Shown here one piece after another: positions 55,546-64,000 of a DNA stretch of 64,000 nt. Within the stretch, counting starts at the first letter, position 1; each line of letters opens with the position of its first letter. The position numbers and the translations under genes were made by a program. The notes under the pieces were generated by a model. That model was not told the origin of the DNA and did no database searches. It saw only the letters and a program-made list of their open reading frames with translations. Source of the DNA: Heliopora coerulea (lineage: Eukaryota; Cnidaria; Anthozoa; Scleralcyonacea; Helioporidae); assembly GCA_030142905.1 (NCBI GenBank), contig JASJOG010000163.1:293501-357500 (forward strand), given 5' to 3'.

Positions 55546-58200
55546 CAGGGAGAAGAAAATGTTCAGCTTTAGTATCCAAAATGAGGTGACGCCATTTAGC
55601 GGACCAGCTCGGAATTTTACCAAAAGTGTATTTTATTGAACATTGCCTTAGTTCTTAAATGCTTCAAGAATTACTTGGGGGTTGACTACTTAGGACTGAC
55701 TACGTTGCTGGACTTGAAAAATGTGATGTTAGGGAGTTAGTGCTTCGCGCTCACGAGCTCAGTCATACATCGGAGTTGGTGAGATTACTGATTTCTTACT
55801 CACTTTTTTGAGAATAAAAGTTTGATTTTTCGATGTCAGCAAAATGAATTTGCGGATTAATACTTTTTCTTATAATATTCTTTTAAACGGCTAGTTCAAT
55901 TGTGTGCCGTTCCGTTGTACTGTATGTGGAGCTTAATAATTTTATTCAATAGTTAACGTTGATAAAGCGAAGTAGTGGCAATTGAGGAACCAGGTGGAAA
56001 GCGTAATCTTGTTAGGAATATCAAAGCCCAGCATATAATTTTGAATAAACCCATAATAATACAGACATGAGTTACTGAAAAATATTTTTAATTCAGCTAA
56101 CGTTTCGTTGCCAGTTGCAGGACTGGCAACGAAACGTTAGCTGAATTAAAAATATCATTCAATAACTCATGTCTGTATTATTATGGGTTTATTCAAAATT
56201 ACATGCTGGGCTTTGATATTCCTAACAAGAAAAGCGAAGTAGGACAGGGGAACGATGTTATTGGAATACTGGACTGCACTGTAGGTCTGGATATTTTAAT
56301 CCGAGGATTACTTGCCCGGCTTGTCTGATACGTGGCTTGTCTGATACGTGGCTTGTCTGAAAGATGTGCGCGTAGCTTATGTCGCTTTTCTAAGTTACAG
56401 TCGTAGTTTTTGTGAGCCTTTCGCGCGTTATGTGAGGCTGGTTTTATGGTAAACCGCGTGATATTTTGCTTGAATAAACGGCCCTAATTTCCAGTTTTAG
56501 TAAAAATTGTTCATCCAGCCACTGGGCGTCGATTGTTATGGTGTGCCCATAGTGACGGTTTGGCTTAATCAATGAGGTTTGTCAAAAGTAAGAAATCAAT
56601 CTTTTCTGAACGACTCATGCTGTGACTCGTAAAACACGATGAGTTACTAGGAAAAAAGAATAAAAAAAAAATATACATGAAAGTTATTAAAAATAAGTTA
56701 ATATTTGCTCGTTGAAAGAATCGTTTGGCTTCTTGTGTCTATCTACTCTGTACTCTATGACTGATTACATTTTTGGAATAACGGGGTAGCTGGGTTATTT
56801 ATTAAAAAATAGTTACCTGGCCAACGTTACGCCCAGAAGTTACGCCCGGGCTGGGAAAAAAAAAAGTGTCTTTGATGGTGAGATGACTTTAAAATAAAAA
56901 TAGCGAAAAGACGTCTCTGATGTTTTTGCTTTAGTTTCCCAATTAGAAACATTTCCTAAACATTGCCACTAGGCAAGCGAAACATAAATTGCGAAATTTC
57001 ACTGCAGCAACACATTGCGTCAAAATTCCTCCTGAAAAGTGGTCCCATATGATCACCACTTGGAAAAATTTTAGAAGCAACATTCTCTCGCCGTGCCAGC
57101 AGTTCATCACTGGTCCTGATCAAAGTTACTTTGTTTTATCGAGAGAGACTCCCGGAAAAAATGCACCCAAAAAACGTGGACTTGTTCTCGGTGTTGCCCA
57201 TATCCCTCCGAAGGAACGTTATGCATTCTATTCAGTACATGCAGTGGTATATCTTTCAATCACAAGGGAAACGAACGGAAACTTCGGAGATCCGTCAAGT
57301 TAGAATATCACGCGTGGAAATAAAAGTTTCCTGAAGAAAATTAAGAACAATATTTTGATTGTTCTAAACTAAAACGTTTGATAATTGAGGAAAAAAATTA
57401 TCATGAATGTGGCATTTAGATCGTACAATGTATTTGTGTCGAGTTGGTAGCCCACAGATGTAAATAAAAATACATGATTTTTTTCGAAACTCGATGTTGT
57501 AGTATATACGGACTCCTGCATTAATAATTTCCGTTTCTTTTCACAGTTCATGAATTTCTACATAATGTCTTTAATTTCCACTTAACCAGAATACTCAACG
57601 CCATTTGAATAAATTGCACGTCTTTTCAAGGTTGATACGACCCATTTTAGTGTTTACACGTAAGTCTAAAAGCTTTTTACCGGCCAATATTAATTTTGTC
57701 GTGCTTTTGCTGCAATTGTCATGGTTACGAAGCGATTCGTGCCACTTGAATTATCACAGGTGCAGCTTAGCAGATGTTTCACTTTTGTTTTTTGAATTTT
57801 ATGAGGCGAGTTTAATTGTGAAGTAGCCTTTAATATTTTAATAACAATTTTGACCAAGAAACTCAAAACTAAACTACTTTCATCTCTAGAACCATTTGTT
57901 CTTTACCGTTTCGTTTTCATCCTTTTATCTTCACAAGGATTGCAGGTGTCAAGGCAGTTTATTGATGTGGTTAAATTGGAACCAAGGTGGCCAAATTTGT
58001 CGTTCAATACCTGTTCATTTTTCTATAATAAGAACTCGATATCCAATGATGTCAAACCGGCCTGCTAAAATTTTTATGACGCTCTACCAAACCGAATAAG
58101 CTGATTCTTGAACAGCTTTTGCACTGAGCTGCCTGGCACAAATAGTGTCGAAAGTTTCTTTGAAAGCTAACTGGTTAATCGGTAAAAAAAGTCATCCACG
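55546..58200. other. Intergenic region between MED10 and the Cys-rich gene
   Basis: It contains a C-run at about 55266-55277 (upstream, in MED10 intron 3, with decayed G/C-rich element traces at 55000-55280), the palindrome at 56008-56229, and otherwise AT-rich sequence. The frame at 56989-57303 has no recognised domain and is not called as a gene. Confidence 0.5.
56008..56229. repeat. Palindromic Penelope-tail family element
   Basis: CTTGTTAGGAATATCAAAGC is mirrored by GCTTTGATATTCCTAACAAG. The inner stem GCTAACGTTTCGTTGCCAGT pairs with ACTGGCAACGAAACGTTAGC. The order GAAACGTTAG, then an A/T stretch, GGGTTTATTC and GCTGGGC parallels the elements at 788 and 1169, but the CTGATGA box is absent. 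Confidence 0.8.
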
Positions 58201-61200
58201 ATGAAGACGGTTTTCCGTCCGATGATTTTCTTGGCTATTGGTAAGTACTCTCCTTTATGAAAAAAAAAATGTGGCACAATTGTCATGGAGAAATGAGACA
58301 GTTGGACCTTTTATTTCTATTCCAGGTTTTCTTTACCCAGGTTATGTCCAGTGTCAAAACCAACAAAGAGGAGGACTCAGCCAGACAAATCAATGCCGGC
58401 AAGATGAGGTATGATATTCTGTTATTTGCCTTAAAGTATGTAGAAGGAGTTAACTTTTAACGTCGTTATTCATTGCGGAGGAGCTAAAGATACGGCACTA
58501 AATGCTACTTCAACACGAATGTACGAGGCTTTGGTAACAAATGTTCCGGAATGTACACTGACTACAAGAGAGCTACTTCCAGTTCTTTGCCTGAACGATA
58601 AATTTGAGTGTACCATCAACTTATGCCTAAAATGCGATTTCAGAACGTTCTGTTTGTGACCTCGTTTGGCAAAGCGTCGTTTTCGCTGGTTGTTCTTGAG
58701 ACTGCGGATTGAAAATGTTATTTTTTCTCAAAAGTCTTCCGTAGGGAAATCGTCATCAAAACCTAAAGTCACCACGCTTTGAACCGTCCTTCAGTGACGG
58801 CTTTTTTTTGTAATTTTATTTCCAAATAGACAGGTGAAACTGAAGTGTTATAGTAAACATCTTTCCTCACTGAAAAAACAATAAGAAACACTCAAAGAGC
58901 TGAAACTGCAGCCCTGAAGACGCTGTATCTCAAACAAAAATAGTAAAACTCACGAACACACAATAACAACGTCTGCAAAATGATGGAAAACATGTACTTT
59001 CCACTGAATAACTTTATTTGCGTACTTGTATAACATTTTGGACGACTTACCCTCCATCTGTTGAACTATCGAGTCCACAGGTAGAGCGGCGGACCGGTAT
59101 CCCGAAGGTGCGAGTTCAAATCCCGCTCGAGTCAACATTTTTCAGTTGACTTCGGCAGTGTCAGATTCTCATGAAAAGTTTCTGTTCATATAACACTATA
59201 GCTTATTTTGAAATCAGTTTTAAAACACCCGCAATAAGGCCATTGATTATTTGTACTTGTTCGGATTAATTCTCATACAACATCTTGAAATGAAGAACGC
59301 TATTTCCCTCGTGTTAATTTTGCCGTCCATTTCACCAAAGCGTTATTTCTTTTGCAGTTTTTTGATGTTTGAGAAACGTGAGAGCTTGGATATATTAAGG
59401 TAGATGAACGATCTTCAAGCTCGATACTCAGAAAATGATTTCTGAGCCCCAGACGGGGATCGAACCCGCAACCTTCAGCACCTTAGCTCACCATCTGAGT
59501 CTCGGTAGCTCAATGGTTAGGGCGTCTAACCGGTCATCAGAAGGTTGCGGGTTCGATCCCCGTCTGGGGCTCAGAGATCATTTTCTGAGTATCGAGCTTG
59601 AAGATCGTTCATCAAAGCGTCATTTCTTTTATTCCAGAAATATTGCAGTACAGCTGGCGGTCAATCTGGAGGCCATAAATGCATAGCTAGAGATGGACAA
59701 TGTGAGTGTGGTGTTGGTATGGGATATTGTGAATCAAAAGAACGTTGCATGCCTGAGAACAAGCTACAGGATACAGGCGAATGTCCGCCTGTATGTAACA
59801 AGACAGAGGTGAGTAAACTTAAGTTGCAGTAATATTGACATAAGTCAACTTAAAAATACGCGAAAACTGCAAAACGGCGCGAGTAAAAGATGATCGGCTT
59901 CATTGGTGAGATGCTAGTGTACGACTGTTTGTAATGATGGATGTGATTAAGTTACGAGAGTTATGAGAATATACTGTAACATATTTGAGCCAATAGTAAG
60001 CAAGGAATGTGCTCTTCAGATATGATCACATACGCCCCAAGGTAATTTATCCGCGATATACATATCTTGACTGATGTAATTTAACCGTATTTGGGTTACA
60101 ATAGCAGTCTATACTTTCAAATAAATGAAATCATAAATAATCGTATTACACGGATGGGCCATTAACTCTTCCCTGGCGGAAGAAGACTTCATTTATTTTA
60201 CGCTGACAAAAGTCCGACGATTTTCCTCGTCAAAGGGAGAACTCCCGCCAGGAGTTGAATGCTTTTGCTGGGATATTGAATCAAGACTTAACTGAAAATC
60301 GCAGTAAGGCCACGGTAGGACAAGTGGGAGGAGATCCACAGGTCCATCGGACATGGTACGTAACTATGAGAGATTGCGAGGTTTGGGAAAATTCTCAGTA
60401 TTACACTCTTTAATTTGTTTCTCACGTTTCTCCAGGGAGCTTTTCATTGCTTTCCATATAGGTGTTGGACTCTGACGTCTTGCGGAAGACTGTTACACAC
60501 CTCCGTCCACCCAGACCTTTGGTTTTCATATTTGAGCAAATCTAGTTGACGATATTTCTGAAAATCGTGTATTCGGAACGCTTCGTTCCTTCTGGCCTGT
60601 GGCCTCGCCACCGGTGCAAACGTTGGTTAAAACTTATAAGACAGCAGCAACTGACGAACCTGGCGGAAATCGTAGTTTAATGATAAAAATTGAGGCCAAC
60701 CTTTAAACAAATCTTTTACAGTATTACGACTGTTTTCGTACTCTTCCGAGCCTTGGCTCTTTCACGGCAAAATGTCTGTCTTTGACGAGGAAAATCATCT
60801 GGTGATAGTCAGAGTAAAATAATAGAAGACTGATCTTGCAGGAAAAGAATTAATTTTTACAGTATAAAAACATTGCAATTAAACGTATATGTGTCTTTTA
60901 CATTTATTCTTTTTAGCGATATTGTCCGTTTTTCAACACGTGTATGCCACGACAAGAATTGTGTAAATGCCCGACCGGAACGGTAGGCTTTTTTGTAATG
61001 ACATATAATTATAATTATAACATAGTATAATGTCCGGTCCTGCTTATTACGTGAGCTGAATACAAGTACCAGAATACCTTATAATATTTTCTTTTTCTTG
61101 CAAATATTTAATGCCCAAAGGGAATGGAAAGTCAGTTGTTTACATTGACATAACAAAGAAGATTTTGGAAAGCCTTCGGGTAGTTGTATTTGGCAATTAA

Positions 61201-63864
61201 ATGAGAGGAACCAACCATAGTAATTACATATAATCGTTAATTCGAGTCTTCTGATTTTTGTTCACTAAAAATTTCGTTGATGGTTTATGAACTTTAGCGC
61301 TTTTAATTGTATTGTAAAAATACTCCTGTTTTATTTCCACAAGCGTAACGTGTAAGATATAATGGATATTACACGTCTTACTGAAACACAATTATTGCTC
61401 TCATTTTAGCGCGGCTGTGCCACCCTTAAAGCTTGTATCGCCTTGAACGAACAATGTCCTTGTCCTGAGGGCCATACTTACTGTGAGAATACCTGGAGCT
61501 GTCTTCCCGACTCACAATCATGCCCAACATGTCAAAGTGGACAGGTAACATTAGTTATCCATCATTGCACATCTCAGATGGTATTTCGGGTTATTAATCA
61601 TGCTTACTGTGAAAATACGTGGACCTGTTTTTCTCACTCTGAAACATATCCCACATGCCCAATTAGACAGGTATTAGGATATGTCACTTCTACAGTTATG
61701 GTCATCAACGCATAATTTTAATTGTTTACTTCCTCCCTTGCAGTTTTACTGTGTATTTAAAGGCGTCTGTGTAAATGACGGAGAAGAGTGTGGTTGTCGT
61801 TCAGGAACAGTGAGTGTTTTGCACAGATATAAGATACTGTGATTTTTACATCGAAACGCCTTATTTATGTCCTTATTCTGACATTGAGATCTTTTCTGTA
61901 GCGATTTTGCCCATATCGCCGACGAAACGATGTTCCTATTTGCGTTAACGTAACCAAGGGAGAACTGTGCCGATGTCCAGATTCAGAGGTACAAAAGAAA
62001 GTTTACGTTGGTTGAAGTTATGTGCTCCGTGTACAGGTTTCATGTGTAATGATTAATGGTCATTTCTTTTCAGAAACCTTGTCTTACTCTCCTAAAATGT
62101 ATTTCAAACGAAAGTAGCTGTCCGTGTCCCGAAGGAACTGAATATTGTGAATTTGACGGAGAATGCAAGAAAGGAGATTGTCTTCGTAAAGGTTGTCCCG
62201 TGGGTCAGGTATGTGATTTCACTTTTCTAGTTACATAAAAGAGAGGCTCAAGGATCTTTTTGGTGACGAAAGTTGAAAGAAATAAAGCGGACACACTCAA
62301 TGTTGGAACAAGGAAACATAAACGTAATATGTGCTGCATGAATGTATGACAATAGTTTTAGTGCACGGGTTACATATCATTCTTATTGTTCTTATGTTTT
62401 GTACTGTTTATTTCTAAAAGTTGTCAATGTTGTTTTGTTTCAGGAACATTGCCAGAAAGATGGTGGCGATAAATGCAATTCCCAGACTGAACAATGTTCT
62501 CGGGAAGGTTGTCCTGAGGGCAAGGTATGTTATGTTGCTTTATCGTTGTTAACTTGAACAGTTAAAGTACTTACGTTATTTAACTTATAATTTTCATAGT
62601 TGCAACAAATTACTGGTAAATATTATGTTTTTTATTTTTAATTTAGAAACAGTGTCGGACAGCTAAGGGCAATAAATGCATTGGTCGGAACGAGGAATGT
62701 GAATGTGGTAGAGGCATGGGATACTGTGAATCCAAACAACATTGCATGGCTTTGGAGCGAGTGAAAGATGTATTTGAGTGCCCTCCTCTATGTAGGGAGA
62801 AGGATGAGGTAGGTGTTATCTGCTGTAATTTAGCGAGGAAGGTTATATGAATAACTATATCATTTATCAAAGATGTTTTAATGACGTCAGTATTAATTCT
62901 TCTTTTAGAGGTACTGTCCATTCAGCAGAAGATGTATTGGTCAGCGACAGTTGTGTCGGTGTCCAGCGGCCACGGTAATATATAAGCGTTCCTATTTTAT
63001 TACTATATAAAGATATCTTTCATGAGAAACGTGTTCTGAATTTCACCGTAGCACCACTTTCCAGTGATGGACTGCGGACAGTGTTTAAGGGAACTTGTTC
63101 GTCTTCATTTTCGTCTTCTGTTAAAACTTTGCATGAATTTGGTTCTATAACAATATTTAAATATTGCTATGATTTCTTTTTTACTTCAGCGAGGTTGTGC
63201 TCCGCTGAAGTCTTGCATCAATGAAACTACACAATGTCCTTGTCCACAAGGCCACACTTACTGTGAAAATACGTGGAGCTGTGTTCCTGATTCTGAAACA
63301 TGTCCCACATGCCCAAGTGGACAGGTATTTACGAGATGTCATTTGTCCAATTACGGACCATCATTCTAAAATTTGAATTGTTTGATTACTCTCTTGTAGT
63401 TTTACTGTGCATTTAAAGGGAGCTGTGTAAATGATGGAGAGGAATGTGGTTGTCGTTCAGGAACAGTAAGTGTCTCTGACAAATATAAGATACTGTGATT
63501 TTTACATCGAAACGCCTTATTTATGTCCTTATTCTGACATTGAGATCTTTTCTGTAGCGATTTTGCCCATATCGCCGACGAAACGATGTTCCTATTTGCG
63601 TTAACGTAACCAAGGGAGAACTGTGCCGATGTCCAGATTCAGAGGTACAAAAGAAAGTTTACGTTGGTTGAAGTTATGTGCTCCGTGTACAGGTTTCATG
63701 TGTAATGATTAATGGTCATTTCTTTTCAGAAACCTTGTCTTACTCTCCTAAAATGTATTTCAAACGAAAGTAGCTGTCCGTGTCCCGAAGGAACTGAATA
63801 TTGTGAATTTGACGGAGAATGCAAGAAAGGAGATTGTCCTCGTAAAGGTTGTCTCGAGGGTCAG
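58201..63864 (+). CDS. Secreted Cys-rich protein with duplicated exon cassettes (partial at 3' end)
   Basis: The first exon, 58201-58240, and exon 2 at about 58326-58407 encode a signal peptide (MKTVFRPMIFLAIG, then FLYPGYVQC). Phase-0 exons follow: A1 59638-59808, B1 60917-60982, C1 61410-61544, D1 61744-61809, E1 61902-61988, F1 62074-62208, G1 62444-62524, A2 62647-62808, B2 62909-62974, C2 63190-63324, D2 63400-63465, E2 63558-63644, F2 63730-63864. Long exons carry CPCPEGHTYCENTWSC-like motifs; short ones FYCVFKGVCVNDGEEC-like motifs closing in CxCxxGT. Exon types A to F recur in the same order. Cysteine pairs and secretion suggest a disulfide-knotted extracellular or matrix protein. I do not recognise the family and give no function. 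It continues past the window. Confidence 0.85.
59063..59132 (+). repeat. tRNA-like sequence (second SINE family)
   Basis: GGTAGAGCGGCGGACCGGTA with a good B box (AGTTCAAATCCC) ends in CTCGAGTC. The 5' acceptor half does not pair properly and the A box is degraded, so it reads as a SINE head or pseudo-tRNA. It lies in intron 2 of the Cys-rich gene. Confidence 0.6.
59354..59613. mobile_element. Head-to-head SINE dimer with target-site duplication
   Basis: A minus copy (59357-59476, cut inside its B-box side) is joined directly to a plus copy (59477-59613, missing its distal tail) of the tRNA-like SINE seen at 11.2-11.9 kb. A 17-bp direct repeat, AAAGCGTTATTTCTTTT at 59337-59353 and AAAGCGTCATTTCTTTT at 59614-59630, flanks the pair with one mismatch. 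The right copy forms the polypyrimidine tract of the exon A1 acceptor. Confidence 0.8.
61590..61675 (+). pseudogene. Dead partial copy of exon C
   Basis: CATGCTTACTGTGAAAATAC and the rest match the second half of exon C (YCENTWTC, then TYPTCPIRQ), followed by GGTATT as in the exon C2 donor. There is no acceptor and no first half, and two motif cysteines are lost. It sits between C1 and D1. Confidence 0.75.
61831..62208 (+). repeat. Recent tandem copy, unit 1 (intron-E-intron-F)
   Basis: Matches 63487-63864 at a constant offset of 1656 bp, including both introns. Only a few substitutions were seen by eye (for example CTTCGT versus CCTCGT and CCCGTG versus CTCGAG in exon F). Flanking exons are clearly more diverged. 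Confidence 0.9.
63487..63864 (+). repeat. Recent tandem copy, unit 2 (intron-E-intron-F)
   Basis: Partner of 61831-62208. Similarity drops off just downstream of the exon F donor (GTATGT versus GTGTGT, then diverging). Confidence 0.9.
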
Positions 63865-64000
63865 GTGTGTGATTTTAGTTTTGTTAGGTAGAACTAAAAG
63901 TCAAAAATCATGGCTAAGGAAGTTTCAGAGAAATAAAGTGCACGCCTCGCTTGCTGCTAGGGAAAAAGGAAACGAAAAAATAATACGCGCTGTATAAATG

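Noticed and set aside
56989..57303. 104-codon frame between MED10 and the Cys-rich gene
   Set aside because: No domain, no splice partners and an overlapping frame of similar length; not distinguishable from chance.
61443..61715. Single 90-codon frame through exon C1 and the next intron
   Set aside because: It reads through a good donor at 61545 and into the dead exon C copy; splicing to D1 restores the cassette pattern.

Overview
The window is animal nuclear DNA from an anthozoan cnidarian, most likely a stony coral. It is AT-rich, its genes have short exons with GT-AG introns, and the recognisable proteins are metazoan (ZNFX1, NELF-C/D, PRELID3, a VPS4-like ATPase, MED10). The repeats are Penelope-like elements with hammerhead tails, tRNA-like SINEs, hAT-type MITEs and many palindromic foldback elements. 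The taxon is inferred; no marker fixes the species.

Layout. 1-7.1 kb: gene-poor, with Penelope-tail repeats, foldbacks and a 5'-truncated LINE (minus strand, 4.48-7.11 kb). 8.5-10.9 kb: last exon of a GPI-anchored Ly6-type protein (minus) and a candidate signal-peptide exon, separated by foldbacks and a hAT MITE with a perfect 8-bp target duplication. 11.1-12.5 kb: clustered tRNA-derived SINEs. 12.5-22 kb: no host gene recognised; contains a minisatellite, a second hAT MITE, a Penelope 3' half (18.5-19.4 kb) with a complete-looking minimal hammerhead, and an array of a GATAYCCGGTGAC motif. 22.06-23.3 kb: broken copy of the ZNFX1 3' end. 24.6-31.8 kb: complete two-coding-exon ZNFX1 (minus).

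32.8-42.0 kb: NELFCD, 16 coding exons (minus), head to head across 257 bp with PRELID3 (plus, 42.26-45.27 kb), whose third intron holds a tyrosine-recombinase (Crypton-type) fragment between two palindromes. 46.35-52.50 kb: VPS4-like AAA ATPase (minus, 14 exons), convergent with PRELID3 and head to head across 159 bp with MED10 (plus, 52.66-55.55 kb). 58.2 kb to the window end: a secreted cysteine-rich protein built from a tandemly duplicated seven-exon cassette with all phase-0 introns; it continues beyond the window.

Functionally, 24-55 kb is a dense block of RNA/transcription (ZNFX1, NELF, Mediator) and membrane/mitochondrial (PRELID3, VPS4-like) housekeeping genes with two divergent promoters. 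Exon structures were built by eye from splice consensus, phase and similarity to known families. Codon phase closes in every gene except one exon of the VPS4-like gene, which has one extra base.
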